Below the pieces are notes generated by a model. The model was not told where the DNA came from, searched no databases, and saw only the letters and a program-made list of their open reading frames with translations. Position numbers and translations under genes: made by a program. 9,673 nucleotides of DNA from UBA1783 sp964449115 (GTDB taxonomy: Bacteria; Bacillota_I; Bacilli_A; Erysipelotrichales; Erysipelotrichaceae): NCBI GenBank assembly GCA_964449115.1, contig CAYUXW010000044.1, forward strand, positions 1-9,673, given 5' to 3'. Below, piece by piece: positions 1 through 5,849 of this stretch (its first letter is position 1; each line of letters begins with the position of its first letter).

Positions 1-11
1 AGATCAAATGA

Positions 12-40
12 AAACAGACCTTTTTTAAAAAAGTCTGTTT
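12..40 (-). terminator. Near-perfect 29-nt inverted repeat, probable murI terminator
   Basis: The arms AAACAGAC (12-19) and GTCTGTTT (33-40) pair perfectly. The centre is T6A6 with one bulged C, so almost the whole element folds. On the minus strand the second arm runs on into TTTTCATTT, a modest U-rich tail, which suits the end of the rluA-murD-murI transcript about 60 nt after the murI stop. The tail is weak, so termination is inferred from structure and position. Confidence 0.5.
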
Positions 41-52
41 GTCAACAATCTG

Positions 53-74
53 AAACAACGAAAGTTGTTTTTTT
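53..74 (+). terminator. Intrinsic terminator for an incoming plus-strand transcript
   Basis: AAACAAC (53-59) and GTTGTTT (64-70) form a 7-bp stem capped by a GAAA tetraloop, and the Ts continue to position 74. The tetraloop and T-run orientation point to the plus strand, so it would end a gene lying left of the window and convergent with murI. That upstream gene is not visible. Confidence 0.6.
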
Positions 75-101
75 AAATCATTATTGTAAATCTATCAGAA
101 A

Positions 102-899
102 TTAGGCTTTTTTGATAATTTTTTCAATATCAGAAGTAATAAATAAATCAGTTTTTTCTTTAAATGTCTCTACATCAGAACTGGTATAAAATTCTCTTAG
201 ATGAACCCTGTCGGCTAAGAGATCTTTTTCTTTCAATAATTTCTCTGCCTCTAAAACAGTTGCCAGCGAAGAAGAAACAAAATCAATATCTTTAGCCAAA
301 ACAGTTAAGTATTTTAAAGCCAGTGGATAATGAGTGCAGCCCAGAATAATCGTATCTACTTCTTTTTCAAGTAATGGTGTTAAATATTGTCTTAAAAGAT
401 CAAGCATCAACTGTTCATTATTAAAATAGTTCTGATCTTCAATATAACTGACTAATAGAGGGCAGGGTTGCTGAAAGACTTCAACAGTTTCATCATATTC
501 TTTTACAGCTTTGATATAGCTGTTACTGAGACAGGTTGCTGTGGTTGCCATAACACCAATTTTTTTGTTTTTGGTCTGCTTAACAGCTAATTTGGCAGTG
601 GATTTAACTGGACCAACAATTTCGACTTTGGCAATATTTCTAATCTTTTTATCAATGATGCTATCAGCAGTATTACAGGCCAAAACAATGACTTTAATGT
701 CAAATTGACTGATAAAATTAATATTATTAATAACAAGCTTTCTTAATAATTTCTTATCTTTGTTACCATAGGGAACATTGGCACTGTCCGCAAAAAAGAC
801 GAAGTTTTCATCAGGTAAAACTTCCAGCAGGTGATTGACAACTGTCAGTCCTCCAACACCTGAATCAAATATTCCAATGGGTTTATTTCTTTTTTCCAT
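102..899 (-). CDS. murI: Glutamate racemase MurI
   Basis: Interconverts L- and D-glutamate in the cytoplasm, supplying the D-Glu that MurD adds to the peptidoglycan stem peptide. The 265-residue length is normal. Family landmarks are in order: FDSGVGGLTV (11-20, substrate-binding D12/S13), PYGNK (43-47), the first catalytic cysteine in LACNTA (C75), and the second in GCTHYP (C188). Two regions differ from the usual consensus: DSANVPYG, where DSAxxPYG with R/F is common, and VSSSLAT near 208-214, where an IDS-type motif is usual. Both cysteines are present, so I expect an active enzyme. The ATG is preceded by AAAGGA at good spacing, lying in the 11-nt gap after the murD stop. It is the last gene of the operon. 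Confidence 0.95.
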   Translation of the reverse strand: MEKRNKPIGIFDSGVGGLTVVNHLLEVLPDENFVFFADSANVPYGNKDKKLLRKLVINNINFISQFDIKVIVLACNTADSIIDKKIRNIAKVEIVGPVKSTAKLAVKQTKNKKIGVMATTATCLSNSYIKAVKEYDETVEVFQQPCPLLVSYIEDQNYFNNEQLMLDLLRQYLTPLLEKEVDTIILGCTHYPLALKYLTVLAKDIDFVSSSLATVLEAEKLLKEKDLLADRVHLREFYTSSDVETFKEKTDLFITSDIEKIIKKA

Positions 900-910
900 T
901 TTTGTCCTTT

Positions 911-2254
911 CTATAAAGAGTCTACAATCTCTTTGAAGTGTATGCCTCTTTCTTCAAAACAGCTATATTGATCAAATGAAGAAGTAGTAGGGGATAGCAG
1001 GACCACATCATCTTCCACAGCTATTTCTTTAGCTGTTAATACTGCCTGTTTCAAATCAGTAACGACAATTCCTTTATTTCTAACTAAATCATTAACTAGT
1101 CTTTTCCCACTGGCTCCAAAACCAATGACCTTTTTAACGCAGGTTAAATATGGCTGCAGTGGCTTCATATCCAAACCTTTTTCAAAACCACCAATCAGCA
1201 GTATAACACCTTTATCAAATGATTTTAAGGCAGTAATAGTAGCATCAGTATTGGTAGCTTTAGAATCGTTATAATATCTGACTTTATCAATTTCCTTAAC
1301 AAATTCCAAGCGATGTTCCACGCCTTTAAAAGTAGAAATGACATCAATGATATTTTCATTTGTCACGCCAACTTTTTTTGCACAACTGACAGCGACCATA
1401 ATATTTTGAAGATTATGACTACCGACCAGTTTTATATATTTTAAAGGCAGAACCTTCTTTTTATCGATATAAATATAGTTGTCTGAAATGTAGCTGTCGG
1501 TATTTTTATTTTCCAGTGAAAAACTGCTGATACGGCATTTGACTGGATATTTTTCAATATATTCTTTGATGGTAGAATCATCTTGATTCAACAGGAAGAT
1601 ATCTTCATCAATCATATTTTTATAAACCAGAGTTTTGGAGTAATAGTAAAAATCCAAACTACCCATAAAATCGATATGGTCAGGAGTTAAATTTAATATT
1701 GTCGCTATTTTAGGTCTGAATCTGTCAATATTCACTAACTGAAAGTTAGAAATTTCTAAGGCAATAAAATGGTTTTCTTCTTCCATCAGATTTTCAGATA
1801 AGACAATATCGCATAGTGGAGTGCCGATATTGCCACATAGATGAGCTTTGTTACCGAACTGTTTCTTCAATAGTTCATAAACTAAAGTTGTAGTAGTAGT
1901 TTTGCCATTGGTTCCAGTAATAGCGATGTAGTTTTGTGGTTTGCTGACTAAAAAAGCCAGTTCGATTTCGGTTATTATTGGAATATTTCTCTTCTCTAAA
2001 AGCTTGATAAATTCACTATTAAAAGGAATTCCTGGATTTTTTATACATAAATCAAAATTCCTTTTAAAGACATTTTTTTCCTGTTTTACTATTTCCACAT
2101 TAAAACTTTCTAACAGTTCGAGTTCATTAAGTTGTTCTTTGTCTTTGCTTTCACTTAAAGTGATTGTCGCATTCAGTTTATGTAAAACCTTAATTGCGGC
2201 AAGTCCACTTCTAGCCAAGCCCATTACTAACACTTTTTTATTTGTGAAATCCAT
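911..2254 (-). CDS. murD: UDP-N-acetylmuramoyl-L-alanine--D-glutamate ligase MurD
   Basis: ATP-dependent cytoplasmic ligase that joins D-glutamate to UDP-MurNAc-L-alanine. At 447 residues it is full length with the three Mur-ligase domains: N-terminal UDP-binding domain (about 1-105, VMGLARSG at 10-17), central ATPase domain with P-loop TGTNGKTT (113-120), EISNFQL (167-173) and LTPDHID (189-195, H193), and C-terminal domain with DSKATNTDAT (330-339). K207 sits where Mur ligases carry the carbamylated lysine. The C-terminal substrate loop reads SPTTSSFDQYSCF (421-433) instead of the common SPACAS form; S426 and F433 align with residues that bind D-Glu in the E. coli enzyme. The gene lies 22 nt after the rluA-family gene and 11 nt before murI, with GGAAGGTGA upstream of its ATG. 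It makes the product that follows from MurI activity. Confidence 0.96.
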   Translation of the reverse strand: MDFTNKKVLVMGLARSGLAAIKVLHKLNATITLSESKDKEQLNELELLESFNVEIVKQEKNVFKRNFDLCIKNPGIPFNSEFIKLLEKRNIPIITEIELAFLVSKPQNYIAITGTNGKTTTTTLVYELLKKQFGNKAHLCGNIGTPLCDIVLSENLMEEENHFIALEISNFQLVNIDRFRPKIATILNLTPDHIDFMGSLDFYYYSKTLVYKNMIDEDIFLLNQDDSTIKEYIEKYPVKCRISSFSLENKNTDSYISDNYIYIDKKKVLPLKYIKLVGSHNLQNIMVAVSCAKKVGVTNENIIDVISTFKGVEHRLEFVKEIDKVRYYNDSKATNTDATITALKSFDKGVILLIGGFEKGLDMKPLQPYLTCVKKVIGFGASGKRLVNDLVRNKGIVVTDLKQAVLTAKEIAVEDDVVLLSPTTSSFDQYSCFEERGIHFKEIVDSL

Positions 2255-2276
2255 CTATTGTCTCACCTTCCAAATC

Positions 2277-3185
2277 TTATACATTATAACATTTATTAAC
2301 TAATCTAGTGAAGTCTAAGGGCATTGCACTTTTAAATACAAGCGCTTTATTTGTTATCGGATGATTAAAACTTAAATAATAACTATGTAAGGCCTGTCTG
2401 TTTAATTGTCGGTTAGATTTATTGTAAAGTTCATCTCCAATCAAGGGATGACCAATATATTGCATATGGACCCTGATTTGATGGGTTTTACCAGTTAATA
2501 GTTCCAGTTTAATTAAGGAAACATCAGTTTCTGGATTATAAATTAAAACCTCATAATTGGTAATAGCTTTTTTACCATTTTCAAAGTCAACAGTTCTAAT
2601 AATTGACAGTGGATTTTCTCTTTCAATAGGAGCATCTATAATGCCTGTTTTGTTTTCAGGATGTCCCTGAACTAAAGCCAAATATTTTCTTGTTATTTCT
2701 TTTTTATACAGAGCTATGGATAAGAAATTGGCTGAAAAACGATTTTTAGCCACCAGCAACAGTCCTGTAGTATCTTTATCTAAACGATTGATAAAATGAC
2801 AGACAACATCTTCGTTTTTTTCTAGAAAATAGTAGGCAAGTCCATTTTCCAAGCTATCTTTAAAGTATTTAAAAGAAGGATGAACAGTCATGTTGACTGG
2901 TTTGTCAATAACAATGATATCTTCATCTTCATAAACAATTTTAAAATCCAGCTTATTAGGAACTATTTTAGTATAGTCATTTTTTTCCGTTAAACAGATT
3001 GTGACAACATCATTTTCCTTAACTATAAAATTGGTAAACTGAGTCCTGCCATTTACCAATATTCCTTCATTTTCTTTTTTTAAGGCACTTATACAACCTT
3101 GAGAGATATATTTTGATAATAAAAAAGCAGCAATGTCTTTGCCATGGTTATTTTTGTCAACGATAAAAGTTAAAACTCTTTTCAT
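2277..3185 (-). CDS. RluA-family pseudouridine synthase
   Basis: Converts specific uridines in structured RNA, usually 23S rRNA, to pseudouridine. The 302 residues divide into an N-terminal S4-like RNA-binding region (about 1-66) and the RluA catalytic domain (about 80-295). The active-site motif is NRLDKDTTGLLLVAKN (133-148) with the catalytic aspartate at D136; the family signature TGKTHQIRVHMQYIGHPLIG follows at 231-250. The wording INRLDKDTTG differs slightly from the commoner HRLDKDTSG. The target uridine cannot be told from sequence: RluD-like and YjbO-like Bacillus paralogues look alike at this level, so no symbol is given. AGAAGGG lies 6 nt before the ATG. It is first in the operon with murD and murI, an association with no obvious biochemical logic. 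Confidence 0.9.
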   Translation of the reverse strand: MKRVLTFIVDKNNHGKDIAAFLLSKYISQGCISALKKENEGILVNGRTQFTNFIVKENDVVTICLTEKNDYTKIVPNKLDFKIVYEDEDIIVIDKPVNMTVHPSFKYFKDSLENGLAYYFLEKNEDVVCHFINRLDKDTTGLLLVAKNRFSANFLSIALYKKEITRKYLALVQGHPENKTGIIDAPIERENPLSIIRTVDFENGKKAITNYEVLIYNPETDVSLIKLELLTGKTHQIRVHMQYIGHPLIGDELYNKSNRQLNRQALHSYYLSFNHPITNKALVFKSAMPLDFTRLVNKCYNV

Positions 3186-3200
3186 AAATATCCCTTCTTT

Positions 3201-3229
3201 ATTTTACTTTACAATTATCCTTTTTACAA
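3201..3229 (-). promoter_or_regulatory. Candidate sigma-A-type promoter for rluA-murD-murI
   Basis: Reading the minus strand, TTGTAA (3229-3224, 4/6 to consensus) is followed after exactly 17 nt by TAAAAT (3206-3201, 5/6). The predicted start falls only about 15 nt before the ATG, just leaving room for the AGAAGGG ribosome binding site. No other pair upstream is better. It is back-to-back with the pcp promoter. Confidence 0.5.
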
Positions 3230-3245
3230 AAATAAAATAATTGTT

Positions 3246-3274
3246 TTAAAGAATATCGATAGTGATGTTACAAT
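3246..3274 (+). promoter_or_regulatory. Candidate extended -10 promoter for pcp-HAD
   Basis: TACAAT (3269-3274, 5/6) is preceded by TG one base upstream (3266-3267), giving an extended -10 motif. A poor -35 (TTAAAG, 3246-3251) sits 17 nt upstream, as extended -10 promoters tolerate. Start would be near 3281, leaving a leader of about 40 nt in which I see no regulatory structure. Confidence 0.5.
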
Positions 3275-3305
3275 GTAAGAGATAAGGCAACAGTACATCA
3301 TATAA

Positions 3306-3313
3306 GGGTAAGG
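3306..3313 (+). promoter_or_regulatory. Ribosome binding site deciding the pcp start
   Basis: GGGTAAGG precedes two adjacent start options, TTG at 3320 and ATG at 3323. Aligning AAGG with the 5' part of the AAGGAGG consensus gives the better spacing to the ATG (9 nt from AAGG), and ATG is the stronger codon, so 3323 is preferred. Confidence 0.5.
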
Positions 3314-3322
3314 TATAAATTG

Positions 3323-3901
3323 ATGAATAAAAAAATATTAATAACATGTTTTGAACCATTTAACAAGGAAAGTATTAATTCCTCTTTGCTGGCTGTAGAA
3401 AAACTTGAGGATAAAATAGGTGTTTATAGTCTAACCAAATTGATTGTCCCAGTAGTTTATGGTAAAGCATTTGATACAGTCTATAAGAAAGCTCAAGAGA
3501 TAAAGCCTGATGTCATCTTATGTATTGGACAGGCAGCAGGAAGAAAAAATATAAGTATAGAAAAAATAGCCATCAATTATCGTAGTGCTGATATTTGTGA
3601 TAATGAAGGTAATAAATACAATGGCGTTAAAATTGATGAAATGGGAAGTGATGGTATTTTTATCGATCTGGATGTTGAGAAACTGGCGAAAATAAGCGAT
3701 AGTGAAGTATCTCTTTCCGCTGGAGCTTTTGTCTGTAATGATCTGATTTATATGTTGTTAAATCATTATAAAGATAATATAAAGGCTGGTTTTGTTCATG
3801 TGCCTTATCTACCAGAGCAGGCAAAAGGAAAGACAGCCAGTCTGACTTTGAAAGAAATTGTTAATAAATTAACTTTAATAATAGAAAATTTAGGGGTGTA
3901 A
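3323..3901 (+). CDS. pcp: Pyroglutamyl-peptidase I
   Basis: Cysteine peptidase (family C15) that removes N-terminal pyroglutamate from peptides in the cytoplasm. The catalytic triad is visible: E80 in SIEKIAIN, C138 in AGAFVCN and H159 in GFVHVPYLPEQ, with CIGQAAGR and DNEGNKYNG between them as in the Bacillus enzyme. From the ATG it is 192 residues, shorter than the usual 210-220; the loss is in the loop before the catalytic Cys and at the C-terminus. The N-terminal substrate loop is altered: TCFEPFNKESINSS replaces the normal TGFDPFGG..NPS, keeping both phenylalanines but losing the glycine pair. Specificity may therefore be changed, though family membership is clear. The gene is tightly coupled to the downstream HAD gene (3-nt gap). 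Confidence 0.9.
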   Translation: MNKKILITCFEPFNKESINSSLLAVEKLEDKIGVYSLTKLIVPVVYGKAFDTVYKKAQEIKPDVILCIGQAAGRKNISIEKIAINYRSADICDNEGNKYNGVKIDEMGSDGIFIDLDVEKLAKISDSEVSLSAGAFVCNDLIYMLLNHYKDNIKAGFVHVPYLPEQAKGKTASLTLKEIVNKLTLIIENLGV

Positions 3902-3904
3902 ACT

Positions 3905-4558
3905 ATGAGATATAAACTGGCAATATTTGATTTAGATGGTACAATCCTGGACACTTTGCAGGATCTTACTGATGCTGTAAACTATGTCTTAGAAAAATAT
4001 GGCTATAAAAAAGCAGGTATCAAAGAAGTTAGAAAAAATCTTGGCTATGGTGGTGTAAATCTGATTAGTAAAGTTCTTGGACAACAGGTAGAGAAAGAAA
4101 AGTTTAATGAAATATATAAAAACTATCTTGATTATTATTCTGCTCACTGTGATGTTAAAACAGAACCTTATGAAGGAATCTATCAGATGTTAGAAAATCT
4201 AAAAAAGGTTGGTATGAAACTGGCGGTTGTTTCTAATAAAGGAGACAGACAGGTTCAAATTCTGGTAGAAAGTCACTTTAAAGGCTTATTTGATTTTGCC
4301 CATGGCGAAAGGAAAAATGTTAAAAGAAAGCCAGATAGGGAAGCAATTATTTCTATTGTGAATGAATTTGGTTTTGATGTTAAAGAATGCATCTACATCG
4401 GTGATAGTGAGGTTGATTTACTGACAGCTAAAAATAGCGGTATGGATCACATTATTGTCGATTTTGGTTTTAGAGACTATCAGTTTTTAAAGGATGCTGG
4501 GGCTGAAGTGATTTTATCCAGTGCCAGTGAAATAGAAAGCTATCTACTTAATAGATAG
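3905..4558 (+). CDS. HAD-family phosphatase, phosphoglycolate-phosphatase-like
   Basis: Cytoplasmic HAD hydrolase with a helical cap, 217 residues. All four HAD motifs are seen: motif I FDLDGT (8-13; nucleophile D9, acid/base D11), motif II VVSNKG with S110, motif III lysine in RKPD (K142), and motif IV GDSEVDL (166-172; D167 and D171). The cap inserted after motif I (about 17-85) and the terminal VDFGFR are like Gph/PpaX-type enzymes, but substrate cannot be assigned within this family: phosphoglycolate, pyrophosphate and nucleotides are all possible. The ATG lies 3 nt after the pcp stop and its Shine-Dalgarno AGGGG (3892-3896) is inside the last codons of pcp, so the two are probably translationally coupled. 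Its own stop codon lies within a 9-bp hairpin. Confidence 0.88.
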   Translation: MRYKLAIFDLDGTILDTLQDLTDAVNYVLEKYGYKKAGIKEVRKNLGYGGVNLISKVLGQQVEKEKFNEIYKNYLDYYSAHCDVKTEPYEGIYQMLENLKKVGMKLAVVSNKGDRQVQILVESHFKGLFDFAHGERKNVKRKPDREAIISIVNEFGFDVKECIYIGDSEVDLLTAKNSGMDHIIVDFGFRDYQFLKDAGAEVILSSASEIESYLLNR

Positions 4559-4560
4559 CT
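4538..4560. terminator. Hairpin over the HAD stop codon in a convergent gap
   Basis: AGCTATCTA (4538-4546) and TAGATAGCT (4552-4560) form a perfect 9-bp stem with a 5-nt loop, and the TAG stop is in the second arm. On the plus strand it is followed by AAAACAGG, so it lacks a U-tract. On the minus strand it is followed by TTCTATTTC, a poor one. It may protect the 3' end or act as a backup terminator for the CDF transcript; it is not a classical intrinsic terminator. Confidence 0.4.
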
Positions 4561-4580
4561 AAAACAGGTTATCATACTAT

Positions 4581-4605
4581 AAAAAAATCACGATTGACTT
4601 GATTT
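4581..4605 (-). terminator. Weak intrinsic terminator for the CDF gene
   Basis: On the minus strand AAATCA (4605-4600) pairs with TGATTT (4590-4585) around a 9-nt loop, and the T-run extends to 4581 (seven Ts). It starts at the CDF stop codon. The stem is only 6 bp and has one G-C pair, so it is weak, and the stronger hairpin at 4538-4560 lies just beyond. Confidence 0.4.
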
Positions 4606-5767
4606 AAAATTGGGTATCAATAGAAATGACGGTAAATAGACTATCGTCTTTTTCTTTTATTTTACTTTCAATCTTATTTTTAAGTTCTTTGGTTGAGCCG
4701 ATATAATCATGAGTTACTACAAGATCAAAAATTAAGTTGGTATGAGTTGGTCCAGTTACAATTCTAAAATCGTGAAAACTTAGTTCTGGATCAATTTCTT
4801 CAATGATATCAGTGACCAGCTGTTTGTATTTTATAACCAGTGGATTATCTACTTCAACTGGATCCATATGTATAGAAGCCATAATATTAAGTTTTTCATA
4901 TAGTTGCCTTTCAATCAGATCAATAGTGTCATGAACTTCCAGCATATCTCTTTTACTGTCAACTTCTGCATGTAAAGAACAGATTAAACGACCAGGACCA
5001 TAATTATGAACGATCAGATCATGAATTCCAATAACATCATCATGTGATAGTACTAAATCAGTAATGGCCTGAACAGTTTCTTCATCAGCCTTAGTACCGA
5101 TTAAAGTATCAACCGTATCTTTAATAATCTCATAACCAGCTTTCAATATTAAGATTGAAACTAAACAGCCAATAACACCATCAACAGGTAAAGTAGTAAA
5201 TAGTGATATAAATAAAGATGACAGCGTTACTAAAGTAATATAAGAGTCATTAATTGAGTCTTTTGAAGTGGCTAACATAATTGAAGAATTGTATTTTTCA
5301 CCTAATTTCTTATTAAAAAAACCCATCCATATTTTTACAACAATAGATATCGCCAGGGAGATGACTGTTATGGTATTGAAATTAACTTTTTCAGGATGAA
5401 GTATTTTAATAAATGAAGTTTTTAGAAACGAAAAACCTACCAGCATAATGATTACGGCAATAATTAAAGAAGAAAGATATTCGATTCTTCCATGCCCGAA
5501 AGGATGATCCTTATCAGCAGGCTGAGCAGCCAATTTATAGCTGACCAGAGTTATAATATTGCTTAAACAGTCAGAAAGATTGTTGAAGCCATCGGAGACA
5601 ATCGCAATAGAGTTAGAGATGGTCCCCATGATATACTTAGCTAAAAATAGAAAAATATTGCAAATCAATCCGACAATGCTGCTTAAAAAACCGACATGTT
5701 TTCTAACCTCGTTATTTTCTGCCTTTTGATAGTTTTTAACAAATGTTTTTAAGAGAAATTCAGTCAT
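4604..5767 (-). CDS. Cation diffusion facilitator (CDF) divalent metal exporter
   Basis: Membrane antiporter that exports divalent metal cations in exchange for protons. The 387 residues comprise a membrane domain of about six helices (roughly 25-215) and a long cytoplasmic C-terminus. Candidate transport-site residues are N62 and D66 in helix 2 (FNNLSD) and D170 and D174 in helix 5 (KDSIND); the loop DHPFGHGR (87-94) is typical. The N-x3-D / D-x3-D pattern lacks the histidines of Zn-type members and is more like Mn/Fe-type exporters; the metal is inferred, not shown. The C-terminus seems to hold two ferredoxin-like units (about 240-303 and 325-387), where one is usual. The chosen ATG has AAGGGGTGA at ideal spacing; an in-frame TTG at 5797 has no ribosome binding site. 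Confidence 0.9.
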   Translation of the reverse strand: MTEFLLKTFVKNYQKAENNEVRKHVGFLSSIVGLICNIFLFLAKYIMGTISNSIAIVSDGFNNLSDCLSNIITLVSYKLAAQPADKDHPFGHGRIEYLSSLIIAVIIMLVGFSFLKTSFIKILHPEKVNFNTITVISLAISIVVKIWMGFFNKKLGEKYNSSIMLATSKDSINDSYITLVTLSSLFISLFTTLPVDGVIGCLVSILILKAGYEIIKDTVDTLIGTKADEETVQAITDLVLSHDDVIGIHDLIVHNYGPGRLICSLHAEVDSKRDMLEVHDTIDLIERQLYEKLNIMASIHMDPVEVDNPLVIKYKQLVTDIIEEIDPELSFHDFRIVTGPTHTNLIFDLVVTHDYIGSTKELKNKIESKIKEKDDSLFTVISIDTQF

Positions 5768-5771
5768 TTTT

Positions 5772-5780
5772 TCACCCCTT
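5772..5780 (-). promoter_or_regulatory. Ribosome binding site of the CDF gene
   Basis: On the minus strand AAGGGGTGA ends 4 nt before the ATG at 5767, with GGGG 7 nt away. It decides the start against the upstream in-frame TTG at 5797. GGGGTGAA here is complementary, with one G-U pair, to the C-rich loop of the candidate sRNA encoded on the opposite strand. Confidence 0.7.
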
Positions 5781-5800
5781 ACATTTAAGTATATCAATGT
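5781..5800 (-). promoter_or_regulatory. CDF extended -10 promoter inside an imperfect inverted repeat
   Basis: The minus strand reads TGATATACT (5796-5788), an extended -10 with TATACT (5/6), but I see no credible -35. The leader would be about 14 nt. The same bases are flanked by arms ACATTTA (5781-5787) and TCAATGT (5794-5800), matching as inverted repeats at 6 of 7 positions. A regulator bound there would cover the promoter. Both promoter and operator are inferred. Confidence 0.3.
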
Positions 5801-5814
5801 ATAGATTAAAATTG

Positions 5815-5843
5815 TTTACTTATTATTTTAATGGTATTATAAT
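5815..5843 (+). promoter_or_regulatory. Strong candidate promoter driving the candidate sRNA
   Basis: TTTACT (5815-5820, 4/6) and a perfect TATAAT (5838-5843) are separated by exactly 17 nt. It points away from the CDF gene, and the next plus-strand ORF begins only at 6511, beyond a terminator. An 8-bp perfect inverted repeat, ATTAAAAT (5805-5812) and ATTTTAAT (5825-5832), straddles the -35 box and could be an operator, though both arms are pure A/T. Confidence 0.55.
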
Positions 5844-5849
5844 GAAATT

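Noticed and set aside
1941..2303. 120-codon open frame on the plus strand
   Set aside because: It lies almost wholly antisense to the unmistakable murD gene and has a serine/leucine-rich low-complexity translation typical of a shadow frame, with no family resemblance.
5795..5797. TTG start for the CDF gene adding ten residues
   Set aside because: No Shine-Dalgarno precedes it, the added residues would span the candidate promoter, and the ATG at 5767 has a near-ideal AAGGGGTGA.
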